Positions 45,761-55,485 of a DNA stretch of 64,000 nucleotides are shown here, piece by piece; within the stretch, counting starts at the first letter, position 1, and every line of letters begins with the position of its first letter. A model generated the notes under the pieces. It was not told where the DNA came from. It saw only the letters and a list, made by a program, of their open reading frames with translations, and did no database searches. Both the position numbers and the translations under genes were made by a program. Origin of the DNA: Pseudonocardiaceae bacterium YIM PH 21723 (lineage in GTDB: Bacteria > Actinomycetota > Actinomycetes > Mycobacteriales > Pseudonocardiaceae); assembly GCA_003600225.1 (NCBI GenBank), contig QZFT01000036.1, positions 28,162 through 92,161 on the forward strand, read 5' to 3'.

Positions 45761-45870
45761 CCCAGGTCGCCTGTGCTTTCAGGTACCCGGAGTCGGCGAT
45801 GTCCGGGAGCGTTTCTCGCCCGAACATCGCCAACTTCGGAAACTGCTGCTTCGAGGAGGCGGGCCAGTGA
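45757..45870 (+). CDS. Short coupled ORF (37 aa) spanning repeat copy D between nuoJ and nuoK
   Basis: The ATG overlaps the nuoJ stop (ATGA), and the TGA overlaps the nuoK GTG (GTGA). The 37 codons cross repeat copy D in the same reading phase as the short ORF before nuoH, giving PNIANFG and CFEE segments in the same order. Two independent short ORFs with the same coupling design argue against chance. It may simply keep ribosomes moving into nuoK. Confidence 0.5.
   Translation: MTQVACAFRYPESAMSGSVSRPNIANFGNCCFEEAGQ
45787..45839. repeat. 53-bp palindromic repeat, copy D
   Basis: 21-base arms (45787-45807 and 45819-45839) with a few mismatches and an 11-base loop. The loop (AGCGTTTCTCG) resembles the reverse complement of the loops of copies A and C, whereas the flanking CTGCTTCGAGGAG has the same orientation as in copy C. 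Confidence 0.9.
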
Positions 45871-46166
45871 CTCCGTCCTACTACCTGGTGCTGTCCGCGC
45901 TGCTGTTCGCCATCGGCGCGGTCGGCGTGCTGGTCCGGCGCAACGCCATCGTGGTCTTCATGTGCGTCGAGCTGATGCTGAACGCGGTGAACCTGACCCT
46001 GGTCACCTTCGCCCGGATCAACGGCTCGCTCGACGGCCAGGTCATGGCCTTCTTCGTGATGGTGGTCGCCGCCGCCGAGGTCGTGGTCGGCCTGGCGATC
46101 ATCATGTCGATCTTCCGCACCCGCCGCTCGGCCTCGGTCGACGACGCCAACCTGCTCAAGTACTAA
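45867..46166 (+). CDS. nuoK: NADH-quinone oxidoreductase subunit K
   Basis: A 99-residue three-helix membrane subunit, homologous to MrpC. The two conserved intramembrane glutamates lie in [10 protein letters not shown] and [10 protein letters not shown]. The GTG at 45867 gives the standard family length; a longer frame from 45744 is an artefact of the preceding short ORF and repeat. Confidence 0.96.
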   Translation: MTPSYYLVLSALLFAIGAVGVLVRRNAIVVFMCVELMLNAVNLTLVTFARINGSLDGQVMAFFVMVVAAAEVVVGLAIIMSIFRTRRSASVDDANLLKY

Positions 46167-46175
46167 GGGGCGAAC

Positions 46176-48140
46176 GTGACAGAACATGTAGCCCAGGCAA
46201 CGGGCATTGCCTCCTGGGCTTGGTTGCTCATTGCCTTCCCCGCCCTCGGTGCCACGATCCTGCTGCTGGCCGGCAAGAAGGCCCGCGGCTGGGGCCATCT
46301 GCTCGGCTCTGCCACGGTGATCGCCTCGTTCGCGGTCGGCCTGGCCACCTTCCTGGACGCGGTCGGCCGGAGCCCGGAGGAGCGGGTGCGCGAGCTGCAC
46401 CTGTTCTCCTGGATCCCGGTCCAGGCGTTGCAGGTCGACTTCGGCCTGCGCCTCGACCCGCTGTCCCTGGTGTTCGTGCTGCTGATCACCGGTGTGGGTT
46501 CGCTGATCCACATCTACTCGATCGGCTACATGGCGCACGATCAGGAGCACCGGGTCGGCAAGGCCAACGAGGAACGCAGCCGGTTCTTCGCCTACCTGAA
46601 CCTGTTCGTGTCGGCGATGCTGATCCTGGTGCTGGGCAACGGCTTCGTGACCCTGTACTTCGGCTGGGAGGGCGTCGGTCTCGCGTCCTACCTGCTGATC
46701 GCCTTCTACCAGCACCGTCCGGCCGCGGCGACCGCCGCGAAGAAGGCCTTCCTGATGAACCGGGTCGGCGACCTGGGCCTCGCGATCGCCATCTTCATCA
46801 TGTTCAACCGGTTGGGCACCACGCAGTACACCGAGGTCTTCAGCCGGGCCGGCGAGTTCACCCAGCCCGAGCTGCTGGCCATCGCGCTGCTGCTCCTGCT
46901 GGGCGCCTGCGGTAAGTCCGGTCAGTTCCCGCTGCAGGCCTGGTTGCCGGACGCGATGGAGGGCCCGACCCCGGTCTCCGCGCTCATCCACGCGGCGACC
47001 ATGGTCACCGCCGGTGTGTACCTGATCGCCCGGTCGAACCCGATCTACAACCTGACCCCGGACGGCCGGCTCGGCGTCGTCATCATCGGCACGATCACGC
47101 TGCTCATCGGCTGCATCGTCGGCTGCGCCTACGACGACTTCAAGAAGGTCCTGGCGTACTCCACGGTCAGCCAGATCGGCTACATGATCCTCGCCGTGGG
47201 CCTCGGCCCGATCGGCTACGCGCTGGGCATCATGCACCTGCTCACCCACGGCTTCTTCAAGGCCGGGCTGTTCCTCGGCGCCGGTTCCGTGATGCACGGG
47301 ATGAACGACGAGGGCAACATCCGCAAGATGGGTGGGCTGCGCAAGCACATGCCCATCACCTTCGTCACCTGGACGCTGGGCTACCTGGCACTCATCGGCT
47401 TCCCGTTCCTGTCCGGCTACTACTCCAAGGACGCGATCATCGAGGCCGCGTTCAGCCAGGAGGGCTGGCGGGCCTGGGTCTTCGGCGGCGCCGCACTCCT
47501 GGGCGCCGGGCTGACCGCGTTCTACATGACCCGGTTGTTCCTCTTGGTCTTCATGGGCGAGGAGCGGTGGAAGAAGCTGAAGTCCGCCGACGGACGTGAC
47601 TACCACCCGCACGAGTCGCCGCTGACCATGACCGTTCCGATGATCATTCTGGCCATCGGCTCGGTCGCCGTCGGTTTCCTGCTCTCCAAGGGCAACACCC
47701 TGGCCACCTGGCTGGAGCCCGCCCTCGGTGAGCTCCAGGAAGGCGGCCACGGGCCCATCCCGCACGAGATCGTCGGCTGGCTGGTCCTCGCGTTGTCCGC
47801 GCTCGGCGCGCTGACCGCGTACCTGATCCACGGCCGCAAGTCCGTGGCGGTGGAGCGGCCGCTGAAGGTGGCCTTCCCGATCCGCGCGGCCCGCAACGAC
47901 CTGTACGCCAATGCCATCAACGAGGCGATCTTCGCCCGGCCCGGCACCTGGCTGACCCGGGCGCTGGTCTTCGTGGACAACAAGGGCGTGGACGGCGTCG
48001 TCCTCGGGTCGGCCGCACTGCTTCAGGGCAGCTCCAGCCGCCTTCGCCGCATGCAGACCGGCTTCGTCCGGTCCTACGCGCTGTCCATGCTGGTCGGATC
48101 CGTCATCGTGATGGCCGCGCTAATCCTGGTGAGGTTCTGA
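46176..48140 (+). CDS. nuoL: NADH-quinone oxidoreductase subunit L
   Basis: A 654-residue antiporter-like subunit, the distal proton pump. The family blocks LYFGWEGVGLASYLLIAFY, PLQAWLPDAMEGPTPVSALIHAATMVTAGVYL and the lateral helix near the C-terminus are present. The GTG at 46176 begins ten bases after nuoK. Confidence 0.97.
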   Translation: MTEHVAQATGIASWAWLLIAFPALGATILLLAGKKARGWGHLLGSATVIASFAVGLATFLDAVGRSPEERVRELHLFSWIPVQALQVDFGLRLDPLSLVFVLLITGVGSLIHIYSIGYMAHDQEHRVGKANEERSRFFAYLNLFVSAMLILVLGNGFVTLYFGWEGVGLASYLLIAFYQHRPAAATAAKKAFLMNRVGDLGLAIAIFIMFNRLGTTQYTEVFSRAGEFTQPELLAIALLLLLGACGKSGQFPLQAWLPDAMEGPTPVSALIHAATMVTAGVYLIARSNPIYNLTPDGRLGVVIIGTITLLIGCIVGCAYDDFKKVLAYSTVSQIGYMILAVGLGPIGYALGIMHLLTHGFFKAGLFLGAGSVMHGMNDEGNIRKMGGLRKHMPITFVTWTLGYLALIGFPFLSGYYSKDAIIEAAFSQEGWRAWVFGGAALLGAGLTAFYMTRLFLLVFMGEERWKKLKSADGRDYHPHESPLTMTVPMIILAIGSVAVGFLLSKGNTLATWLEPALGELQEGGHGPIPHEIVGWLVLALSALGALTAYLIHGRKSVAVERPLKVAFPIRAARNDLYANAINEAIFARPGTWLTRALVFVDNKGVDGVVLGSAALLQGSSSRLRRMQTGFVRSYALSMLVGSVIVMAALILVRF

Positions 48141-48141
48141 C

Positions 48142-49707
48142 ATGGGCGCTGCATCGTTGCTCATCGCCATGCTGTTGCCCCTGGTGGGCGCCATCGTCGT
48201 GGCACAGTTCTCGAAGAACGAGAAGACGGCCAAGACGGTCGCCATGGCCTTCGCGCTGGCCGAGCTCATCCCGGCGGCGATCGCCTGGGTCGAGTACGAC
48301 CCGAACGGCGACCGGCTCCAGCTGACCATGGTGGCCGACTGGATCCCGGCACTCGGTGTGCACTTCGCGCTCGGCGTGGACGGCATCGCGCTGGTCATGC
48401 TCGCGTTGATCGCCGTGCTGGTGCCGATCGTGCTGCTCGGCGACTGGGTCGGCCGGCTCCCTGCGGGCCGTAGCTACGCCGGATACGCCGCGCTGATCCT
48501 GCTGATGGAAATGTGCATGGTCGGCGTCTTCGTGGCGATCGACGTGTTCCTGTTCTACGTGCTGTTCGAGGTCATGCTGATCCCGATGTACTTCCTCATC
48601 GGCCGGTTCGGCGGCCCGCGCGGCTCGTACGCGGCGGTCAAGTTCTTCCTGTACTCGCTGTTCGGCGGCCTGATCATGCTCGGCTCGGTGATCGGCTGCT
48701 ACGTGGTCGCGCAGAACCGCACCGGCACCGGCACGTTCATGTGGGCCGACCTGGTGGGCGCGCTCCACGGGGCATCCACCACCACGCAGATCTGGCTGTT
48801 CCTCGGCTTCTTCCTCGCCTTCGCGATCAAGGCGCCGCTGGTACCGCTGCACACCTGGCTGCCGGACGCCACCGCCGAAGCCCCGATCGGGGCAGGTGTG
48901 CTGCTGGTCGGCGTGCTGGACAAGGTCGGCACCTTCGGCTTCCTGCGCTACAACCTGGCGTTGTTCCCGCAGGCCAGCCAGAAGCTCGCGCCCTATGTCC
49001 TGGTGCTGGCGGTGGCCGGTGTGCTGTACGGCTCGCTGCTCGCCGTCGGCCAGCGGGACATGAAGCGGTTCATGGCCTACGTGTCCATCGCGCACTTCGG
49101 CTTCATCGCGCTGGGCATCTTCGCCTTCACCAGCCAGGCCCTGGCCGGTGCCGTGCTGTACATGGTCATGCACGGCTTCTCCACCGGCATGCTGTTCGTC
49201 TGCGCCGGCATGGTGATCGACCGCGGCGGTTCGCGGAACATCGAGGACTACGGCGGCATGCACAGGGCCACCCCGCTGCTGGGCGGCCTGTTCCTGATCG
49301 CCGGCCTGTCGGTGCTCTCGCTGCCCGGGACCAACTCGTTCGTGCCGGAGTTCCTGGTGCTGGTCGGCTCGTTCCCGCGGGAGCCGGTCTTCACCGTGCT
49401 GGCCACGATCGGCATGGTCCTCGCCGCGCTGTACGTGCTGTGGATGTACCAGCGGATCTTCCAGGGGCCGCTGCGCGGTACCGCCCTGGTCGGGCTCGCC
49501 GGTGGTCCCGGGACTGCTCAGGACCCGGTGACCAGCAAGATTCGAGACTTGAACGTACGCGAGATGCTCGTGTTGGCCCCGCTGGTGATCGCCGTCGTCG
49601 GCTTCGGTCTCTACCCGAAGCCGGTGCTCGACGTGATCGGGCCGTCGGTCAGCGCGACGATGCATGAGGTCGGCCTCACCGACCTGGTGGAAGGTGGGAA
49701 CCGGTGA
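48142..49707 (+). CDS. nuoM: NADH-quinone oxidoreductase subunit M
   Basis: A 521-residue antiporter-like subunit. It has YVLFEVMLIPMYFLIGRFGG with the conserved Glu, then KAPLVPLHTWLPDATAEAP and the Lys-bearing helices. It starts one base after the nuoL stop and overlaps nuoN by four bases. Confidence 0.97.
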   Translation: MGAASLLIAMLLPLVGAIVVAQFSKNEKTAKTVAMAFALAELIPAAIAWVEYDPNGDRLQLTMVADWIPALGVHFALGVDGIALVMLALIAVLVPIVLLGDWVGRLPAGRSYAGYAALILLMEMCMVGVFVAIDVFLFYVLFEVMLIPMYFLIGRFGGPRGSYAAVKFFLYSLFGGLIMLGSVIGCYVVAQNRTGTGTFMWADLVGALHGASTTTQIWLFLGFFLAFAIKAPLVPLHTWLPDATAEAPIGAGVLLVGVLDKVGTFGFLRYNLALFPQASQKLAPYVLVLAVAGVLYGSLLAVGQRDMKRFMAYVSIAHFGFIALGIFAFTSQALAGAVLYMVMHGFSTGMLFVCAGMVIDRGGSRNIEDYGGMHRATPLLGGLFLIAGLSVLSLPGTNSFVPEFLVLVGSFPREPVFTVLATIGMVLAALYVLWMYQRIFQGPLRGTALVGLAGGPGTAQDPVTSKIRDLNVREMLVLAPLVIAVVGFGLYPKPVLDVIGPSVSATMHEVGLTDLVEGGNR

Positions 49708-51272
49708 TTTCGTTCCTGGCGCAGCCTGGCGGGTTGGACGCCCTGCAGGCTCCCGAGATCGACTACTGGGCGATGGCACCGCTGCTCATCGTCCTCGGCG
49801 CGGCCTGCGTCGGCGTGCTGGTCGAGGCGTTCCTGGCCAAGCCGCAGCGGTGGCCGGTCCAGGTGATCCTCACCGTGCTCACCTTCGCCTTCGCCGGCCT
49901 CACCCTCGGCCTCCGGCTGACCAAGGACCCCAAGGGCCTGACCACGGTCGCCGGTGCGTTGTCCATCGACCGGCCCGCGCTGTTCCTGTGGGGCACGCTG
50001 CTGGCCCTCGGCTTCGGCGCGATGCTGATGATCGCCGACCGCTCGGTGGAGCCCGGAGGCTCGTTCGTGGCCTCCGCCGCCATCCGGCCCGGCACCATCC
50101 AGGACCGGGCCCAGGCCGGGCAGCACGGCATGCAGACCGAGGTCTTCCCGCTCGCCCTGTTCGCGCTGGCCGGCATGATGACCTTCGTCGCGGCCAACGA
50201 CCTGCTGACCATGTTCATCGCCCTCGAGGTGATGAGCCTCCCGCTGTACCTGATGTGCGGCCTCGCCCGGCGCAGGCGGCTCATCTCCCAGGAAGCCGCG
50301 CTGAAGTACTTCCTGCTCGGCGCGTTCGCCTCGGCCTTCTTCCTGTACGGCCTGGCGCTGCTGTACGGCTACGCGCAGTCGGTGAAGCTGGCCGACATCG
50401 CCGAGGCCACCGGGGGCACCGACCGCTCCGACACGCTGCTCTACGCCGGCTTCGGCCTGCTGCTCGTCGGCCTGCTGTTCAAGGCCTCCGTCGGCCCGTT
50501 CCACACCTGGACCCCGGACGTCTACCAGGGCGCCCCGACGCCGGTCACCGCCTTCATGGGCGCCTGCACCAAGGTCGCCGCCTTCGGCGCCATCCTGCGC
50601 GTGCTGCAGGTGGCGTTCAAGGCCAGCTCCTGGGAGTGGGAGTACGTGCTGTGGGCGGTGGCGATCGTGTCCATGGCCATCGGCGCCATCCTGGGCATCA
50701 CCCAGACCGACGTGAAGCGGATGATCGCCTACTCGTCGATCGCGCACGCCGGGTTCCTGCTGCTGGGCAGCATCGCGCTCAACCACGACGGCCTGTCCTC
50801 GACGCTGTTCTATCTGCTCACCTACGGGTTCACCACGCTGGCCGCTTTCGGCGTAGTGTCGCTCGTGCGGAATGCGGACGGTGAGGCCACTCACCTTTCG
50901 CAGTGGGCCGGGCTCGCCAAGCGATCTCCGCTGGTCGCGGCGGTATTCTCCTTCTTGCTGCTCGCGTTGGCGGGAATCCCGCTGACCAGCGGATTCATCG
51001 GAAAGTTTGTGGTATTCCGCGCAGCCCTCGCCGAGGGCATGGGTCCACTGGTAGTAGTAGCACTGATTGCCAGTGCGGTCGCGGCCTTCTTCTACCTCCG
51101 GGTGATTGTGCTGATGTACTTCAGCGAACCGGCGGCCGACGGGCCGGCGGTGAGTGTCCCCGGAGCGTTCACCACCGCCGCGATCACACTGGGCGTGGTG
51201 GTGACCTTGCTGTTGGGAGTGTTGCCCGGATTCGCGCTCGATTGGGCGGGAGCTGCCGGCTTCGTCTTCTGA
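49704..51272 (+). CDS. nuoN: NADH-quinone oxidoreductase subunit N
   Basis: A 522-residue antiporter-like subunit and the last gene of the operon. Conserved segments are MFIALEVMSLPLYLMCGLAR and VGPFHTWTPDVYQGAPTPVTAFM. It starts at a GTG overlapping the nuoM stop. About 370 bases near the 3' end use rarer codons (GTAGTAGTAGCA, TTTGTGGTATTC) than the rest of the operon. Confidence 0.97.
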   Translation: MISFLAQPGGLDALQAPEIDYWAMAPLLIVLGAACVGVLVEAFLAKPQRWPVQVILTVLTFAFAGLTLGLRLTKDPKGLTTVAGALSIDRPALFLWGTLLALGFGAMLMIADRSVEPGGSFVASAAIRPGTIQDRAQAGQHGMQTEVFPLALFALAGMMTFVAANDLLTMFIALEVMSLPLYLMCGLARRRRLISQEAALKYFLLGAFASAFFLYGLALLYGYAQSVKLADIAEATGGTDRSDTLLYAGFGLLLVGLLFKASVGPFHTWTPDVYQGAPTPVTAFMGACTKVAAFGAILRVLQVAFKASSWEWEYVLWAVAIVSMAIGAILGITQTDVKRMIAYSSIAHAGFLLLGSIALNHDGLSSTLFYLLTYGFTTLAAFGVVSLVRNADGEATHLSQWAGLAKRSPLVAAVFSFLLLALAGIPLTSGFIGKFVVFRAALAEGMGPLVVVALIASAVAAFFYLRVIVLMYFSEPAADGPAVSVPGAFTTAAITLGVVVTLLLGVLPGFALDWAGAAGFVF

Positions 51273-51294
51273 CGGCCGATCCTGGGAGGCCGTT

Positions 51295-52293
51295 GTGTCG
51301 GGGACTGTCAGTCGGGGCGAGAAAGTGGTCCTGGACGATCCGGAGCTGGGCGCAGCGGTCGGCGCCGGGCTGACCAGGGTCGAGGACATGCTGCACTCCG
51401 TGGTGCGCAATGACCTGGACTTCATCAACGAGACCTCATTGCACCTGATGGCGGCGGGCGGGAAGCGATTCCGCCCGCTGTTCACCCTCCTGGCCGGCCA
51501 GTTCGGCGACCCGGAGCACGAGAACGTCACCAAGTCGGCCGTGGTGGTGGAGCTGATCCACCTGGCCACGCTGTACCACGACGACGTGATGGACGAGGCC
51601 ACCATGCGCCGTGGCGCGGTCAGCGCCAACAACCGGTGGACCAACTCGGTGGCCATCCTGACCGGCGACTACCTGTTCTCGCACGCCTCCCGGCTGGTGG
51701 CCGACCTGGGCACCGACGCCGCGCGGATGATCGCCGAGACCTTCGGCGAGCTGGTCACCGGCCAGCTGCGGGAGACCGTCGGCCCGGTCGACGGGGAGAA
51801 CCCGGTCAACCACTACCTCTCGGTCATCTGGCAGAAGACCGGCTCGCTGATCGCCATCGCCGGCCGGTTCGGCGGACTGTTCAGCGGGGCGCCCGCCGAG
51901 CAGGTCGCCGCGCTGTACGAGTACGGCGCGGTAATCGGCACCGCCTTCCAGATCTCCGACGACATCATCGACATCACCTCCGAGTCGGCGGACTCCGGCA
52001 AGACCCCCGGCACCGACCTGCGCGAGGGCGTGCACACGCTGCCCGCGCTGTATGAGCTGGCCGGCGACCCGAAGCCGCGGCTGGCCGAGCTGCTGTCCGG
52101 CCCGATCACCGACGAGGACCAGGTCCAGGAGGCCCTGGTGATGCTGCGTGAGTGTGAGGGCATGCGACAGGCCAAGGCCACGCTGGAGTCCTATGCCGAG
52201 CGCGCCGCGAACACCCTCGACGCGCTGCCGGACGGTTCCGCCAAACGAGCGCTGAACGCGCTGACCCGCTACGTCATCGATCGGACCAACTGA
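51295..52293 (+). CDS. Long-chain polyprenyl diphosphate synthase
   Basis: A 332-residue trans-prenyltransferase that probably makes the menaquinone side chain. The first Asp-rich motif is HDDVMDEATMRRG (D96, D97, D100) and the second is SDDIIDITSE. The residue five before the first Asp is Ala, a small residue that fits long-chain products. The GTG at 51295 lies 22 bases after nuoN. The gene corresponds to the grcC/hepS type found next to men genes in mycobacteria. The exact chain length cannot be read. Confidence 0.92.
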   Translation: MSGTVSRGEKVVLDDPELGAAVGAGLTRVEDMLHSVVRNDLDFINETSLHLMAAGGKRFRPLFTLLAGQFGDPEHENVTKSAVVVELIHLATLYHDDVMDEATMRRGAVSANNRWTNSVAILTGDYLFSHASRLVADLGTDAARMIAETFGELVTGQLRETVGPVDGENPVNHYLSVIWQKTGSLIAIAGRFGGLFSGAPAEQVAALYEYGAVIGTAFQISDDIIDITSESADSGKTPGTDLREGVHTLPALYELAGDPKPRLAELLSGPITDEDQVQEALVMLRECEGMRQAKATLESYAERAANTLDALPDGSAKRALNALTRYVIDRTN

Positions 52294-52324
52294 CGTCTCT
52301 CACCGGAGAAGGCATAACCCACGC

Positions 52325-52345
52325 ACCCCGGGTCCCCACCGGGGT
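52325..52345 (+). terminator. Terminator after the nuo-prenyl synthase operon
   Basis: ACCCCGG pairs with CCGGGGT around seven bases, followed by CTTATGG. It lies 32 bases after the prenyl synthase stop. The remaining gap to 52559 shows no gene or RNA that I can support. Confidence 0.6.
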
Positions 52346-52559
52346 CTTATGGCCCTAGCCTGGATTGTCACGAGCCGAGCGCGATTTTCACTCGGTGGTA
52401 CCGTCTGGCTACGGGTTGTCTAGCGCCGTATGGCCTAGTGGTCATGAGACGGTGCGGACAGCGGTTACCACGAAAGAGTGAGTATCCCGCTGGAGACTCG
52501 GGACAGTGTGCGTGGGCAGCCGACACTGAACGTGTGAGTTCACCGGAAAGGGACGTACC

Positions 52560-54080
<1,521 letters not shown>

Positions 54081-54167
54081 CCCATTGTCGTGCCACCAGA
54101 TGGCACAACAAAACAATCGTTTACCCGGGCGAATTCATGTGCTCCGGGTAATGGCTATACCGCTGGT

Positions 54168-54260
54168 TGACAAAGCCGCTCAATGGTCAGCCGCCAGGGT
54201 TGATGTGCTATGCCACCCTGCTGGGGTGAAATAGACCAATACCGATCCGGGAGGTGCGTC
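54168..54260 (+). promoter_or_regulatory. Conserved upstream region of 41-aa protein gene 1
   Basis: About 90 bases with islands matching the region before the second copy: GGTTGACA, GGGTTGATGTGC, ATAGACCAATACC and the ribosome site CCGGGAGG. The repeated GGTTGA half-sites, one inverted in copy 2, suggest a regulator site or promoter. Confidence 0.5.
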
Positions 54261-54386
54261 ATGTCGACGGTGACCGTGGTCCAGCCGCAGCCCATCGTGC
54301 TGCGTAGATTCCCTGTCAAGCAGGTCACCGGTCCCGTTCGGCCGGTAGTGCGGCCTACCGCCGGTCGGCTGCACATGTCCCAGTAG
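54261..54386 (+). CDS. 41-residue basic Pro/Val-rich small protein, copy 1
   Basis: Forty-one codons with a strong GGGAGG ribosome site seven bases upstream. The product begins MSTVTVV, is rich in Val, Pro and Arg, and ends AGRLHMSQ. A second gene at 56450 encodes a 41-residue relative with the same TVTVV, KQVT, PVRP and AGRLHMSQ segments, which supports it as a real gene. There is no signal peptide and no Cys. It sits just before the serine protease array. I know of no family. It could be a regulator, a precursor peptide or a leader peptide. Confidence 0.75.
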   Translation: MSTVTVVQPQPIVLRRFPVKQVTGPVRPVVRPTAGRLHMSQ

Positions 54387-54437
54387 TACGGACCAATCCG
54401 GTACGCAATTTGCCCGATGTGTAGCCAGTCGAGGCGT

Positions 54438-54470
54438 AGTTATCTCTCCTTATCCCTGCAGTGAGAGGTA
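54438..54470 (+). promoter_or_regulatory. Conserved protease leader motif, copy 1
   Basis: AGTTATCTCTCCTTA, then CCCTGC and GAGAGGT, eight bases before the GTG of the gutted protease gene. Near-identical motifs precede the genes at 56668 and 59217; a shorter CCCTGC...GAAAGGA version precedes those at 61984 and 63105. Confidence 0.6.
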
Positions 54471-54478
54471 CTTCACTC

Positions 54479-54640
54479 GTGTGTAAATCCCCGTTTGTTC
54501 TTGCGACCGCCGCCACCTCGGTCGAGAGCGGGGAATACGTGCCGGCCGCCCTCATCGATCCATGGCCGTCCTGGCGACCGCCCCATCGTCGACCTCTCCA
54601 AGCCGGGCTACACCCTTCCCTATTCGAAGGAACAGGTAAC
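54479..54640 (+). pseudogene. Gutted serine protease gene (core deleted)
   Basis: The first 30 or so codons (GTG at 54479: VCKSPFVLATAATS...ALIDP) align with the signal peptide of the gene at 56668 (MRKSLLAFAAAATL...AIVDP). They are followed at about 54583, in another frame, by IVDLSKPGYTLP, which matches the family C-terminus (STIDLSKPGCALP). All catalytic residues are gone. The leader motif upstream is intact. It marks an extra family member lost by internal deletion; its remains now form the 5' region of the first intact protease. Confidence 0.8.
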
Positions 54641-54642
54641 CC

Positions 54643-55485
54643 GTGATGAGAAAGAAAATCGCACTGGCGGCCGTCGCGCTGGCCGTCCTCGGCGGTGCGG
54701 CGACCACCCTGCCCAGCCTCACCGGCGTCGACACCGTGGCCGAGACCGCGGTGAACGCGTCCCTGGCCGGCACGGTCGACGTCGGCGACTGCTCCTACTC
54801 GCTGGTGAAGCTGGCCGAGTCGCAGCCGTCCGACCAGGCGCTGATCTTCACCAACGGACACTGCTTCAAGTTCTTCGGTGCCGACGAGGTCATCGTGAAC
54901 CAGGGCTTCACTGAGACCAAGCAGCCCAAGGTGCTCGACGCCGCGGGCAAGCCCGTTGCGTCCGTGACCCGGACCAAGATCCTGTACGCGACCATGTCCG
55001 GCACGGATCTGACCATCTACCAGACGAAGGAGACCTACGGCGAGCTGGCCGAAGCCGGCGCACCGGTGCTGGAGCTGTCCGACGCCCACCCGGCGGCGGG
55101 CGCGGACATCTTCGTGCCGAGCAGCTTCCACTCCAAGTCCTACGAGTGCGAGATCGACGGCTTCGTGCCGCAGCTCAAGGAGGACGTCTGGAACTGGACG
55201 GACTCCGTTCGCTACACGGACTGCGCCATCGAACCCGGTTCCTCCGGCTCGCCGATCGTGGACAAGGCCACCGGCAAGGTCATCGGCATCAACAACACCC
55301 TCAACGCCGATGGCAAGCGCTGCGCGCTGAACAACCCTTGCGAGGTCGGCCAGGGCGGAGCGGTGAAGGTGGACAAGGGGCGCAAGTACGGCCAGCAGAC
55401 CTTCCAGGTCTACGGCTGCCTCGGCGAGGGTTCCACGATCGACCTGACCAAGTCCGGCTGCACCTTGGCCAAGCCGAAGCAGTAG
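54643..55485 (+). CDS. Secreted trypsin-fold serine peptidase 1
   Basis: A 280-residue exported S1-type peptidase. GTG at 54643 and ATG at 54646 are adjacent starts after GAAGGAACAGG. The signal peptide (IALAAVALAVLGGAATTLP) leads to a mature start near ASLAGTV. The catalytic triad is H73 (TNGHC), D122 (SGTDLTIYQ) and S201 (GSSGSP). Eight cysteines at family-conserved positions suggest four disulphides. The GxSGSP serine motif is that of V8/glutamyl-endopeptidase-type S1 enzymes rather than GDSGG trypsins. No long propeptide is present. The last 120 bases are identical to those of peptidase 2. Substrate unknown. Confidence 0.88.
   Translation: MMRKKIALAAVALAVLGGAATTLPSLTGVDTVAETAVNASLAGTVDVGDCSYSLVKLAESQPSDQALIFTNGHCFKFFGADEVIVNQGFTETKQPKVLDAAGKPVASVTRTKILYATMSGTDLTIYQTKETYGELAEAGAPVLELSDAHPAAGADIFVPSSFHSKSYECEIDGFVPQLKEDVWNWTDSVRYTDCAIEPGSSGSPIVDKATGKVIGINNTLNADGKRCALNNPCEVGQGGAVKVDKGRKYGQQTFQVYGCLGEGSTIDLTKSGCTLAKPKQ

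Noticed and set aside
45660..47831. 723-codon minus-strand open frame opposite nuoK and nuoL
   Set aside because: Gln/His/Arg/Asp-rich shadow of conserved Complex I genes; no ribosome site or domain.
49611..51656. 681-codon minus-strand open frame opposite nuoN and the prenyl synthase
   Set aside because: Low-complexity shadow frame across two well-supported genes.
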